Assembly: GCA_963822955.1 (NCBI GenBank)
Contig: CAWGJS010000001.1
Span: 496,001 to 560,000, forward strand
Direction: 5' to 3'
DNA: 64,000 nucleotides
DNA from: JAJYUU01 sp963822955
Lineage (GTDB): Bacteria > Actinomycetota > Actinomycetes > Streptosporangiales > Streptosporangiaceae
Positions 32,953 through 41,315 of this stretch are shown in pieces. Made by a program: the position numbers and the translations under genes. The notes beneath the pieces are model-generated. The model did not search any database and was not told the DNA's origin. It saw only the letters and a list, made by a program, of their open reading frames with translations. Numbering within the stretch: the first letter of the stretch is position 1; each line of letters opens with the position of its first letter.

Positions 32953-33711
32953 ATGCAGACACTGCAATTTGCTGACATGCTCGCCCTGATCGAGGACCGC
33001 TCAGCAGCCATGCGGGCCGCCGCAGCGGAGTCCGGCTTCGACGCCCGCGTGCCGGCCTGCCCAGACTGGACGGTCGCTGACCTGGTTGCCCACGTCGGCG
33101 AGGTCCAGCTGTTCTGGACAGCGGTCGTGGCCGCGGGCGAGGCTCTCGGACCGCCTGACGACGAAGCAGTCGGCGACACCGAACCGTATGGTGACCTCCT
33201 GGCCTGGTCAGCGGACGCGACCGACCGGCTGGTGCTGGAGCTGCGTAATGCCGGGCCCAGCCGGCTGTGCTGGACCTGGTGGGAGTCCTCGGGTGCGCCC
33301 ACGAACACCAACGCTGTGGCGAGGCATCAGGTCCAGGAGGCGGCCGTGCACGCCTTCGACGCCCAGCAGGCTGGCGGCCGTCCTCAGCCGATTCCGGCCA
33401 CGGCGGCGGCCGATGGCGTCGGTGAGTTCCTGACCGTTGAGCTTCCCACCAACGGCCCCTGGCCGTACGAGCCCGCCACGGCGGTGCTCGAGGCCGGAGC
33501 GGGCGGCAGCTGGGTCCTCGACCTCAGCACCCCGGCGATTCACGTGCTGATCGGCGACGAGCACGGCACCGTCAAGCCGACTGCCACCCTGACCGCGGAT
33601 CCGAGCGATATGGTCCTGGCCTTCTACCGGCGCGATCCGATCGGAAAGCTCCAGATCGATGGTGACACCGAGCTCATCCCCCAGCTGCTGAGCTGGCCAA
33701 ATCTCGACTGA
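32953..33711 (+). CDS. Mycothiol-dependent maleylpyruvate isomerase-family protein
   Basis: A 252-residue protein of the DinB-like mycothiol-dependent family. The N-terminal four-helix metal-binding domain is seen in ACPDWTVADLVAHVGEVQ (first His) and NAVARHQVQEAAVHAFDAQQ (two further His). The C-terminal half carries LTADPSDMVLAFYRRDPIGK, the MDMPI C-terminal domain. Many members act in thiol-linked detoxification or isomerisation using mycothiol; the precise reaction is not assigned. It is intact and probably in one transcription unit with the amidohydrolase. The presence of such a family itself points to an actinomycete. Confidence 0.88.
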   Translation: MQTLQFADMLALIEDRSAAMRAAAAESGFDARVPACPDWTVADLVAHVGEVQLFWTAVVAAGEALGPPDDEAVGDTEPYGDLLAWSADATDRLVLELRNAGPSRLCWTWWESSGAPTNTNAVARHQVQEAAVHAFDAQQAGGRPQPIPATAAADGVGEFLTVELPTNGPWPYEPATAVLEAGAGGSWVLDLSTPAIHVLIGDEHGTVKPTATLTADPSDMVLAFYRRDPIGKLQIDGDTELIPQLLSWPNLD

Positions 33712-33714
33712 TCG

Positions 33715-33985
33715 TCACGGGACCCACGACGGGACGACCTGGGCCAGCCCATCTGGATCGTTCAGCGTCCTCATGGCCGTGATGGCGCCATCGGCGCCCG
33801 TGAATGCCATCACCATGATCGGCCGGCCGCCCGCCGTGATGAGAACGCCCGGAGCACCGCGCATCGCGTTCGCAGATCTCCGTGAGCTCGCGCAGCGCAC
33901 GTCGCAGCACGACCTGCTCGCACGAGGTGCCGTGCGAAGGCTCGCCGGCATCGATGACCGCCACCTGCTGGGGCAGTTCACTCAT
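33715..33985 (-). pseudogene. Remnant with SigJ-type SnoaL-like tail
   Basis: The last 45 codons read GVLITAGGRPIMVMAFTGAD then ITAMRTLNDPDGLAQ, which closely resembles the C-terminal SnoaL/NTF2-like tail of ECF sigma factors of the SigJ group. The preceding codons in that frame look like a shadow. A different frame starts at ATG 33985, overlapping the fic stop (MSELPQQVAVIDAGEP to ELTEICERDAR). Joining them near 33850 needs a frameshift. There is no sigma-70 region 2 or 4 nearby. I read it as a gene fragment, or a small frameshifted gene coupled to fic. Confidence 0.4.
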
Positions 33986-35046
33986 TCGAGGGGTGCGCTA
34001 TTCGTGCGGGTCCAGGTCGCTGAACGGCCCGTTCCGTCCGCCCGAACCTTGCCGTCCTTCTTGAGCTGCTCCAGGACGAGCCTGATGGTCTGGTCGCTGA
34101 CACCTGGCACTGCTGTCCTCAGTTCGGCGAGGCGGAACGTGGCGGGGGCGTGGCGCAGTATGTGCTCGCGAACGCGCAGCTGCTTGGTCCCGAAGGTCTG
34201 CGCCGCGGTTGCCCGGCTGGCGAAGACGGCGTAGGCCTCGGCGATCACGCCGGTGAAGTAGCCAAGCCAGGGCCACGGGTCGGCGATGGCTTCGTGCCAG
34301 CCATGGGTGGAATCCAGGAGGGCCTGGTAGTAGGCGTCAGCCGAGTCGGCGATCGCCTGTTCAAGACTCACGTAGCGGCCCACCGTGTAGCCGTGGTCGC
34401 TGAGCATGACACCGGTGAGAAGGCGGGCCACTCGCCCGTTGCCGTCCTCGAAGGGGTGGATGACGAGCAAGTCCAGGATGAACAGCCCGGTCAGGAGCAC
34501 CGGATGGTGTCGCCCTGCCGCGACCGCGTGCTCGTAGCGCTCGATGAGGTCATCAATGGCAAACGGGGTGCGCACGGCGGACACTGGCTTGAAGCGAACG
34601 GTCGTCGAGCCATCTGGCGAGCGGTCCACGACCAGGTTGTCCGCTGTCTTGAACGCACCACCGAGCACCAGCGTGTGAGCAAACAGCAGCCGGTGCAGAT
34701 GCAGGGTCAGGCCAGCGTTCAGCGGCCGCCAGCCCTGCTGGAACAGGTAATCCTGGGCATCGCGGTAGCCTGCCAGTTCCTGCTCACTGCGGTTGCGCAA
34801 CGTCGCCGCCTGCCGGTTGATGATCCGCTGAGCGCGGTCGGCGTCTGCAACAATGACACCCTCGATCGCCGACGAGGCAGTGATGCTCAGAACGCGGGCC
34901 CTGTCAGCAAGCTCGGTGAGAAGCCCTGGCATCTGGTCACGGTAAAGCGCCTCCGAGCCCCGGCCGAAGTCGATTGCGCGCAGCCGGGTGACGACGTGGG
35001 CTGGCACCAGCCCGATGAGCGCGTCCAGGTCAGTGAAACTGCGCAA
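33982..35046 (-). CDS. Fic-domain protein (predicted AMP transferase)
   Basis: A 354-residue intact protein. The Fic active site HPFEDGNGR is at residues 197-205, followed by VARLL; the histidine and anion-binding loop match the complete motif, so AMPylation-type activity is likely. An N-terminal inhibitory helix of the S/TxxxE(G/N) type is present as SSAIEG (Ser58 to Gly63), the arrangement in which the Glu blocks ATP binding. A C-terminal winged-helix segment (RLAELRTAVPGVSDQTIRLV) may bind DNA, as in many Fic proteins of this length. No antitoxin gene is seen beside it, in line with self-inhibition. The target is unknown. Confidence 0.92.
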   Translation of the reverse strand: MRSFTDLDALIGLVPAHVVTRLRAIDFGRGSEALYRDQMPGLLTELADRARVLSITASSAIEGVIVADADRAQRIINRQAATLRNRSEQELAGYRDAQDYLFQQGWRPLNAGLTLHLHRLLFAHTLVLGGAFKTADNLVVDRSPDGSTTVRFKPVSAVRTPFAIDDLIERYEHAVAAGRHHPVLLTGLFILDLLVIHPFEDGNGRVARLLTGVMLSDHGYTVGRYVSLEQAIADSADAYYQALLDSTHGWHEAIADPWPWLGYFTGVIAEAYAVFASRATAAQTFGTKQLRVREHILRHAPATFRLAELRTAVPGVSDQTIRLVLEQLKKDGKVRADGTGRSATWTRTNSAPLE

Positions 35047-35288
35047 CGAACCTCCCGATCAACCCATCAAACGACCTAATACTAGCCTGAGCTAGCATGT
35101 TTAGCAGCTTTCTTGGTAGGTTCCGAACTGGGCGGCCCTGGGCCAACCAGGCCCATCACAGACGAGGGTGTAGCGGCCGGCGGCGTGTTCGACAGCGACA
35201 CGGCAACCGGCATGATGCCGGCTGCGCAACGCGTCGCGGGCGTGCTAACGTCTTGGCGATCGTGATCCATCGGCAGGAGGTGAGTCCC

Positions 35289-35348
35289 ATGAACGCAGTA
35301 TCCGCAGTGGGTGCTCCGCTGCCGTCCACGATCGCGCGACTGAGGTAG
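35289..35348 (+). CDS. Possible leader peptide ORF upstream of patatin gene
   Basis: A 19-codon frame (MNAVSAVGAPLPSTIARLR) preceded by GGCAGGAGGTGAG, an excellent ribosome binding site, 8-10 bases before ATG 35289. The same CTCCCATGAAC/GTCCCATGAAC start context recurs at the patatin gene 106 bp downstream. It could be a small translated leader or a misleading duplicate start context. The rest of the 35047-35394 intergenic region shows no gene; minus-strand frames there lack protein character. Confidence 0.3.
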   Translation: MNAVSAVGAPLPSTIARLR

Positions 35349-35394
35349 TCGCCACCGGGAGCGCCCTCGAGGCAACTCGCGAAAGGCGACTCCC

Positions 35395-36399
35395 ATGAAC
35401 ACAACACCTTTTTCAACTCTGCATGTCACCTCGACGACGGCCTCCGACCGGGCGAGGTCCGATCAGGATCGGCTGCAGCTCGACGCCACAAGGTGGGTGC
35501 GCGGTGCGGGTGAGCGAGCGTTGGTCCTCGGTGGTGGCGGATCGGCAGGCAATGCGTGGTTGATCGGCGTCATCGCCGGCCTGTTTGATGCCGCGCTGGA
35601 TGTGACCGAGGCCGATCTGATCATCGGGACGTCGGCCGGATCGACAGCCGCTGCCCAGATAACTAACGCGAGCCCGGCCCAACTGCTCGCGGACATCCTT
35701 TCCGCTGCGCCCCAGCAACGGACTGGTCCGGTCGGATCCGACGGCGGACGCGTTCCCATTGGGCCGGTGGCCGACCACATGCGGAGGACGAGCGAGATCA
35801 TCGCCGCCGCTGGGGATGCGGCCGACATGCGCCGTAGACTGGGCGCGGCGGCGCTCGAGATGGATGCCGCGTCGGACGGCTACGGGCAAGCGCGGTGGCG
35901 CGCCACAGTCGCCGCCCGGCTGCCCAGTCAGTGCTGGCCGGAACAAACGGTGCTGATCGTGGCTGTCGATGCCTATACCGGTGAACCGGTCGTGTTCGAC
36001 CGCCACAGCGGAGTCGACTTGGTGGACGCCGTCGCCGCCAGCTGTGCCAGCGGCTTCGGTATCCCTCCCTACGGCATCGGCGACAGCCGATACATCGACG
36101 GCGGCTACCGGCGATCCAGCGAGAATGCCGATCTGGCAGCCGGATACGGGCGGGTGCTGGTGCTGTCACCACTCGGCGGCAGAACACGGGCGCCGCTGGA
36201 CTGGGGCATGCATCTCGCAGCACAGGTCGACGAACTACGCGCCCGCGGCAGCAGAGTCGAAACCGTCCTCCCGGACAGCGAGTCCCGGAACGCATTCGGC
36301 AGCAATCTGATGGATCTGTCGACGCGTCCGCCCGCCGCTCGAGCCGGTTACGACCAAGGCAGAGCAGTTGCCGGGCAGCTCACCGAATTCTGGCGCTGA
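35395..36399 (+). CDS. Patatin-like phospholipase
   Basis: A 334-residue intact patatin-fold acyl hydrolase. The oxyanion loop is LVLGGGGSAGNAW (residues 44-54), the nucleophile elbow is GTSAG (Ser80), and the second half of the catalytic dyad is Asp235 in YIDGGYRRSSEN. The protein has an unusual 35-residue polar N-terminus before the fold and no signal peptide, so it should act on lipids from the cytoplasmic side. It resembles the patatin-like proteins common in actinomycetes. It is convergent with nrdJ; a 15-bp hairpin at 36488-36523 separates them. Confidence 0.92.
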   Translation: MNTTPFSTLHVTSTTASDRARSDQDRLQLDATRWVRGAGERALVLGGGGSAGNAWLIGVIAGLFDAALDVTEADLIIGTSAGSTAAAQITNASPAQLLADILSAAPQQRTGPVGSDGGRVPIGPVADHMRRTSEIIAAAGDAADMRRRLGAAALEMDAASDGYGQARWRATVAARLPSQCWPEQTVLIVAVDAYTGEPVVFDRHSGVDLVDAVAASCASGFGIPPYGIGDSRYIDGGYRRSSENADLAAGYGRVLVLSPLGGRTRAPLDWGMHLAAQVDELRARGSRVETVLPDSESRNAFGSNLMDLSTRPPAARAGYDQGRAVAGQLTEFWR

Positions 36400-36487
36400 C
36401 GCCTCGAAATCAGTCGACTGGCAGGGTGATGACACTGCTCATGCCTCGCGCTTGGCCGACGATGCCCTGGACCAGTGCCGCCGCCGC

Positions 36488-36523
36488 GGAGGGATGCGCG
36501 GCCGCTAAGCCGCGCATCCCTCC
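36488..36523. terminator. Long hairpin between convergent patatin and nrdJ genes
   Basis: A perfect 15-bp inverted repeat: arm 36488-36502 (GGAGGGATGCGCGGC), six-base loop CGCTAA, arm 36509-36523. There is no T run on either side, which fits the U-tract-free terminators described in actinobacteria. It lies 89 bp after the patatin stop and 38 bp beyond the nrdJ stop, so it can serve both. Confidence 0.75.
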
Positions 36524-36560
36524 TGAGCTGGCAAAACTTCGTCGTAGCGACGCTCAGGTA

Positions 36561-39500
36561 TTAGCTACAGCCGCTGGTCGACCCGCATCCCTCGCACACA
36601 TAGCAGCTACCGGCCGGCCGCATCTTGGAGCCGCACGTCAGGCACAGCGGAGCATCGGCTACGCGGCCTTGCTGCGACTCGATGAGCTCGGTCGTGCTCG
36701 TTGGTGCGGCTGCCGCCGGGACGTGCCGGTCCGCCTGCGCTTCAGTTGCCTGGGCCCGCGCCGACTGGACGCGTTCTACTGCGGCCGACTGAGCTAGCTC
36801 CTCCGGGTCGAGATCATCGCCGGACGACGCCTGGTCCTCGCCGTTGAGCTGGGCGGTCCGCTCGTCGGTGGTGAGGATGCCTAGTTCAGCGCGCTGGTCG
36901 TAAGGCAGGTGATCGAGCGCAAGCCGGCGGAAGATGTAGTCCATCACCGAGCTCGCCATTCTGATGTCAGGGTCGTCGGTGATGCCGGCCTGCTCGAACC
37001 GCATGTTGGTGAACTTGGCGACGTACGACTCCAGCGGGATGCCGTACTGCAGCCCGACGGAGATGGCCATCGAGAACGCGTCCATCACGCCAGCCAGCGT
37101 CGAGCCCTGCTTGCCCAGCTTGAGGAACACCTCGCCGATGCCGTCGTCCGGATAGCTTGACGCCGTCATGTAGCCCTCGGCGCCTGCCACCGAGAACCTG
37201 GTCACTGTCGCGGACCGCTGCCTGGGTAGCCTGCGGCGCACGGGCCTGACCTCGTGCGGTGTGGCTGGCTCCGGAACTTCGGCAGCCTTCTTCTTGGCCG
37301 CCGACAGCGGCTGGCCGACCTTGCAGTTGTCGCGGTAGATGGCCAGCGCCTTCAGGCCGATCTTCCAGCCTTCGAAGTAGATCCGCTCGATGTCCTCGAC
37401 TGCTGCGGACTCAGGCAAATTCACCGTCTTGCTGATAGCGCCGGACAGCGCAGGCTGGACAGCCGCCATCATCCGGACGTGACCCATCGGGCTGATCGCG
37501 CGTTCGCCCATCGCACAGTCGAAGACGGGATAGTGCTCCGGCCGCAGGCCGGGCGCATCGACGACATGACCGTGCTCGCTGATGTACTCGATGATCGCCT
37601 CAGACTGCTCCGGCTGGTACCCGAGGTTCTTCAGCGCCCGCGGAACCGTCTGATTGACGATCTGCATGGACCCGCCGCCCACCAGCTTCTTGAACTTGAC
37701 CAGCGCGAGGTCCGGTTCGACGCCGGTCGTGTCGCAGTCCATCATCAAGCCGATGGTGCCCGTGGGCGCGAGCAGGCTTGCCTGCGCGTTCCGGTACCCG
37801 TGGGCCTCGCCCAGCGCCATGCACTGCTGCCAGGCACTGTTCGCGGCCGCGAGGATCGGCGTGTCGATGATTCCGAGCGGGCGGATCGATGCGCTGGCAG
37901 TTGCGTGCTTCGCGATTACCCGCTTATGGGCGGTCGCGTTGCGCGCGTAGCCGTCATAAGGACCGACCACGCCGGCCAGCTCGGCCGAGCGCCGGTACGC
38001 AGTTCCCGTCATCAGCGACGTGATCGCCGCCGCAATGGCACGCCCGTCATCGGAGTCATAAGCGTGCCCGGTGGCCATCAGCAGCGCGCCCAGGTTGGCG
38101 TAGCCGATGCCCAGCTGCCGGTATGCGCGCGTCGTCTCGGTGATCTTCTCCGTCGGGAAGTCGGCGAAGCAGATGGAAATGTCCATCGCGGTGATGATCA
38201 GCTCGGTGAGCTGCTCGAACTTCTCGCCGTCGAAGGTGTCGTCGTCGCGCAGGAACTTCAGCAGGTTGATGCTCGCGAGATTGCAGGACGAGTTGTCCAA
38301 GTGAACGTACTCGGAACATGGGTTACTTGCAGTGATACGTCCGGATTCGGGGCAGGTGTGCCAGTCGTTGATAGTCCCGTCGTACTGGATGCCGGGATCG
38401 GCGCACTCCCAGGCCGCCTTGGCCATCTTGCCGAACAGTTCCTTGGCATCGACTTGCGCAAGCGGCTCACCCGTCGTGCGAGCTGCCAGGTCGAACGTGC
38501 GGCCCGCTTCGACCGCCCGCATGAACTCGTCGGAGACCCGGACCGAGTTATTGGCATTCTGATACTGGACGCTGGCGATGTCCTTGCCGCCGAGGTCCAT
38601 GTCGAAGCCGCCGTCGCGCAGGACCCGGATCTTCTCCTCCTCGCGCGCCTTGGTCTCGATGAACTCCTCGATGTCGGGGTGGTCCACGTCCAGGACGACC
38701 ATCTTCGCAGCCCGCCGCGTAGCGCCACCGGACTTGATGGTCCCGGCTGACGCGTCGGCGCCGCGCATGAACGAGACCGGGCCGCTGGCCGTCCCGCCCG
38801 AGGACAGCAATTCCTTGCTTGAGCGGATCCTCGACAGGTTGACGCCAGCGCCAGACCCGCCCTTGAAGATCAGCCCCTCCTCGCGGTACCACTCCAGGAT
38901 CGAGTCCATCGTGTCGTCGACGGCCAGGATGAAGCAGTTGTGCACCCGCAGGTTGCCAGACAGGTACTCGCCGCTCTCGGTCTGGATGTCGTAGACCTCC
39001 ATCGGGCCGAGCCTCTCGACCTTGCCGATGTCGAGCAGAATCCGGTCCGAGCCGCCAACGTCCGGCTGCACGTAGAGCAGGTGGTCGCCGGGTCGCAGGA
39101 AGCCAGCCACGGTGAACTCGCCAGTGTCAATGTCGGTAGCCCGCCACACCAGGTGATCCGCGGTCGCCTCGAGGATGTGGCCGGCCGTCGTGTGCAGCCG
39201 TAGCACTTCCTTGATGCCGTTCGACTTGGTCGCCACGATCCGCGTCGTGCCGTTCGCGTCATAGACCTTCGCTCCCACTGCGTTCGACTCGACCAGGCTG
39301 CCGATCGCGACCAGCCCGGCCGGCGTGCTCACTGGTGCGTGGTACGGCTGACACGCCGACACCTGCTGGGGGGAGGTAGTGCCGACGTTGAACCAGACCG
39401 GTGAGTTGAAGCTGAAGACCTGGTGGATGAGCGCGTGCTTCAGCTCATGCTCGAATATCTCGGCATCCTGCTCGGTCGCGAAATAACCGTGCTCACGGCC

Positions 39501-39821
39501 CGCGGCGCCGTAAGTGCCGACGACCCGGTCCACGAGCTGCTTCAGGCTCCACTCGCGCAGCGGGGTACCGACGGCACCACGGAAGTACTTGGTCGTCACG
39601 ATGTTCGCCGCGTTGACCGACCAGAAGTCTGGAAATTCGACGCCGCGCTGCTCGAAGTTGACCGAGCCATCCCGCCAGTTCGTCATCACGACATCGCGGC
39701 GCTCCCAGGTGACTTCGTCATAGGGGTGAACACCGTCGCGGGTGTAGATACGGCGCAGCGTCAGGCCCGTGGCGCGCTTGCTGCTGCCCTGCGCCGCTGG
39801 ACCGCTTGCCGTCTCGGTCAT
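36561..39821 (-). CDS. nrdJ: B12-dependent class II ribonucleotide reductase with mini-intein
   Basis: A 1086-residue precursor; the mature enzyme would be about 947 residues. It reduces ribonucleotides to deoxyribonucleotides with adenosylcobalamin and needs no oxygen. Visible: the ATP/substrate N-terminal region (FNSPVWFNVGTTSPQQ), VDDTMDSILEWYREEGL with FKGGSGAGVNLSRIRSS, the active-site ASNPCSEYVHLDN (Cys502) and the C-terminal zinc-type cysteines (CLTCGSKM, CYVCEGCG). An intein at residues 157-295 interrupts the protein between Ala156 and the Cys that follows the intein (Cys296 of the precursor). It is downstream of nrdR in what looks like one operon with tandem NrdR boxes. Confidence 0.95.
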   Translation of the reverse strand: MTETASGPAAQGSSKRATGLTLRRIYTRDGVHPYDEVTWERRDVVMTNWRDGSVNFEQRGVEFPDFWSVNAANIVTTKYFRGAVGTPLREWSLKQLVDRVVGTYGAAGREHGYFATEQDAEIFEHELKHALIHQVFSFNSPVWFNVGTTSPQQVSACQPYHAPVSTPAGLVAIGSLVESNAVGAKVYDANGTTRIVATKSNGIKEVLRLHTTAGHILEATADHLVWRATDIDTGEFTVAGFLRPGDHLLYVQPDVGGSDRILLDIGKVERLGPMEVYDIQTESGEYLSGNLRVHNCFILAVDDTMDSILEWYREEGLIFKGGSGAGVNLSRIRSSKELLSSGGTASGPVSFMRGADASAGTIKSGGATRRAAKMVVLDVDHPDIEEFIETKAREEEKIRVLRDGGFDMDLGGKDIASVQYQNANNSVRVSDEFMRAVEAGRTFDLAARTTGEPLAQVDAKELFGKMAKAAWECADPGIQYDGTINDWHTCPESGRITASNPCSEYVHLDNSSCNLASINLLKFLRDDDTFDGEKFEQLTELIITAMDISICFADFPTEKITETTRAYRQLGIGYANLGALLMATGHAYDSDDGRAIAAAITSLMTGTAYRRSAELAGVVGPYDGYARNATAHKRVIAKHATASASIRPLGIIDTPILAAANSAWQQCMALGEAHGYRNAQASLLAPTGTIGLMMDCDTTGVEPDLALVKFKKLVGGGSMQIVNQTVPRALKNLGYQPEQSEAIIEYISEHGHVVDAPGLRPEHYPVFDCAMGERAISPMGHVRMMAAVQPALSGAISKTVNLPESAAVEDIERIYFEGWKIGLKALAIYRDNCKVGQPLSAAKKKAAEVPEPATPHEVRPVRRRLPRQRSATVTRFSVAGAEGYMTASSYPDDGIGEVFLKLGKQGSTLAGVMDAFSMAISVGLQYGIPLESYVAKFTNMRFEQAGITDDPDIRMASSVMDYIFRRLALDHLPYDQRAELGILTTDERTAQLNGEDQASSGDDLDPEELAQSAAVERVQSARAQATEAQADRHVPAAAAPTSTTELIESQQGRVADAPLCLTCGSKMRPAGSCYVCEGCGSTSGCS
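38937..39353 (-). other. Mini-intein within nrdJ (139 residues)
   Basis: The coding sequence for residues 157-295 of the NrdJ precursor. It starts with Cys157 (CQPYHAPVSTPAGLVAIG), has a splicing block B with the TxxH-like EATADHLVW, and a block F/G of EVYDIQTESGEYL to LRVHN, ending His294-Asn295 followed by Cys296. These are the residues needed for protein splicing. At 139 residues it has no room for a homing endonuclease and I see no DOD motif. The flanking protein (SPQQVSA then CFILAVDD) is continuous in intein-free NrdJ proteins, which confirms the boundaries. Confidence 0.9.
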
Positions 39822-39902
39822 GTCCTCCCCCTTCGCGGGTCCCGCCGGACCCGATACCGGGCCCGCAAGGCCCTTCGAGTGTGAATTCGTCTCCCGGCTC
39901 GC

Positions 39903-40487
39903 TTAGCTCGCCGGAGCGGGCTCCTGCCCGCGAGGCTTAGCGCCGCTTCCTCCGGCGGATCGCCCGGTGCCGCGCTCACTGTCAGCGCTCAGCGCGGCCT
40001 CCCTGGCGAGCAGCGCAGCGTCCTCCGGTCGCCAGCTATCCAGATGCGCAGCGCGCAGAGCTGTAATCTCGTCTTCGAAGTCGGCAAGCGACTCGAAGCC
40101 CCGGTAAACCGAGGCGAACCTGAGGTACGCGACCTCATCCAGATCGCGGAGCGGGCCGAGGATGGCAAGGCCAACCTCGTGCGACGGAATCTCGCCGCTC
40201 CCCCTGCTCCTGATCGCGTCTTCCACCTGCTGCGCGAGCAGCGCCAGCTGATCTTCGCTGACCGGCCTGCCCTGGCACGCGCGCCGAACGCCGCGGACGA
40301 TCTTGTCCCGGTTGAAGGGCTCGGTCACACCGCTTCGCTTGGCGACGGTGAGGATGACCGTCTCCTGCGTCGTGAAGCGGCGCCCGCAAGCTGGACAAGC
40401 CCGCCGACGGCGAATCGCGGCGCCGTCGTCGGCGGTCCGGCTGTCAATGACCCTGCTGTCCGGATGCCTGCAATACGGGCAATACAC
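39903..40487 (-). CDS. nrdR: Transcriptional repressor NrdR
   Basis: About 194 residues from GTG 40487, which has GGGAGGTGAT just upstream and gives the family start (V/M)YCPYC. A zinc ribbon (YCPYCRHPDSRVIDSR then CPACGRRFTTQET) is followed by the ATP-cone (VTEPFNRDKIVRGVRRAC, AYLRFASVYRGF). NrdR senses (d)ATP and represses ribonucleotide reductase genes; here it lies directly upstream of nrdJ. The C-terminal 40 residues are an Ala/Glu/Gly-rich tail longer than in E. coli NrdR. Regulation is probably autogenous through the two boxes at 40528-40575. Confidence 0.95.
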   Translation of the reverse strand: MYCPYCRHPDSRVIDSRTADDGAAIRRRRACPACGRRFTTQETVILTVAKRSGVTEPFNRDKIVRGVRRACQGRPVSEDQLALLAQQVEDAIRSRGSGEIPSHEVGLAILGPLRDLDEVAYLRFASVYRGFESLADFEDEITALRAAHLDSWRPEDAALLAREAALSADSERGTGRSAGGSGAKPRGQEPAPAS

Positions 40488-40527
40488 GCGATCACCTCCC
40501 CGGCGGTGTCGAAGCCGATTCCCTGAA

Positions 40528-40575
40528 GCACAAGCTATAGGAAAATTACACGCGTGCAACTACTAGATATTGTGG
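40528..40575 (-). promoter_or_regulatory. Tandem NrdR boxes upstream of nrdR-nrdJ
   Basis: On the minus strand, CCACAATATCTAGTAG (40575-40560) and TTCCTATAGCTTGTGC (40543-40528) match the NrdR-box consensus acaCwAtATaTwGtgt at most core positions. Their starts are exactly 32 bp apart, three helical turns, which is the usual spacing of paired NrdR boxes. They sit 41-88 bp upstream of the nrdR start. The consensus is from established knowledge; the match is by eye. Confidence 0.75.
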
Positions 40576-40708
40576 TCCAGCTGCTCCAGATCCGCAAGTC
40601 GATCGACCTCGCAGCAGAACCTGCTGGTAGACGATGCACCAGCTGCGGGTCTGCCGTCCGGGATTTCGCTCTACGCGCCGGCGTGTCGCGGAAACCACAG
40701 CTCCAGCG

Positions 40709-41284
40709 TCAGCGCGGCACCCAGAGAAGCTGGCCTGCGCTGATCGTGGTCCCGGTGAGCCCATTAGCCGTCATGATCTGCTGGACAACGATCCGAGTGT
40801 CGGCCGTCGGCTCAGCTGCCGACGCGATCGACCACAAGGTCTGCTCCGGCCGCACCACGATCTGATGCATGCCCTGGTAACCGGCCCTTGCCTGGCTGTG
40901 ATTTGTTGCCTGCGCGCCGCCCGATGCCAGCACGGTCGCCAGCAGCGCTGCGATCGTCAGGCCCGTCACGATGAGGGCCACCACCACCGCGCGACCGCGC
41001 CTGGTCAGCCGGATCGGAGTCCGCGACACGCCGCGCCCGGCAAGCACAGTCTCCGTCACCACGACCGGCGTGACCACGACCGGCCGCCGCGGCCGTTGGC
41101 GGACCGGCGGAATCGAACAAGAGCGCGGCTCGCCGATGCCATCCGCCATCGCGGAGCGCCCGCGGGAAGTCGGCCCAACTGACTCGCGCACGACCCCGAG
41201 CCGAGGCTCGCCGCGAAAGTCCGTGGCGCGTGCGCCGTGGGCGTCCGATCCGCTCGGCACCCCGATCGCGCTCAAAACGCTCAT
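40709..41284 (-). CDS. LysM-domain, SOS-linked cell-division suppressor-like protein (ChiZ/Rv2719c-like)
   Basis: About 191 residues from ATG 41284. A disordered cytoplasmic N-terminus rich in Arg and Pro is followed by one membrane helix (AVVVALIVTGLTIAALLATVL, near residue 105-125), then an extracellular LysM domain (VVRPEQTLWSIASAAE, MTANGLTGTTISAGQLLWVP). The layout lexA, divergent LysM protein, nrdR is the same as lexA-Rv2719c-nrdR in Mycobacterium, where the middle gene is DNA-damage-induced and slows division; DivS and YneA are functional analogues. The equivalence rests on synteny and architecture. Shared operators lie at 41316-41363. Confidence 0.82.
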   Translation of the reverse strand: MSVLSAIGVPSGSDAHGARATDFRGEPRLGVVRESVGPTSRGRSAMADGIGEPRSCSIPPVRQRPRRPVVVTPVVVTETVLAGRGVSRTPIRLTRRGRAVVVALIVTGLTIAALLATVLASGGAQATNHSQARAGYQGMHQIVVRPEQTLWSIASAAEPTADTRIVVQQIMTANGLTGTTISAGQLLWVPR

Positions 41285-41315
41285 CACAGCCTCCATCTAG
41301 CGAATGACAGTTCGA

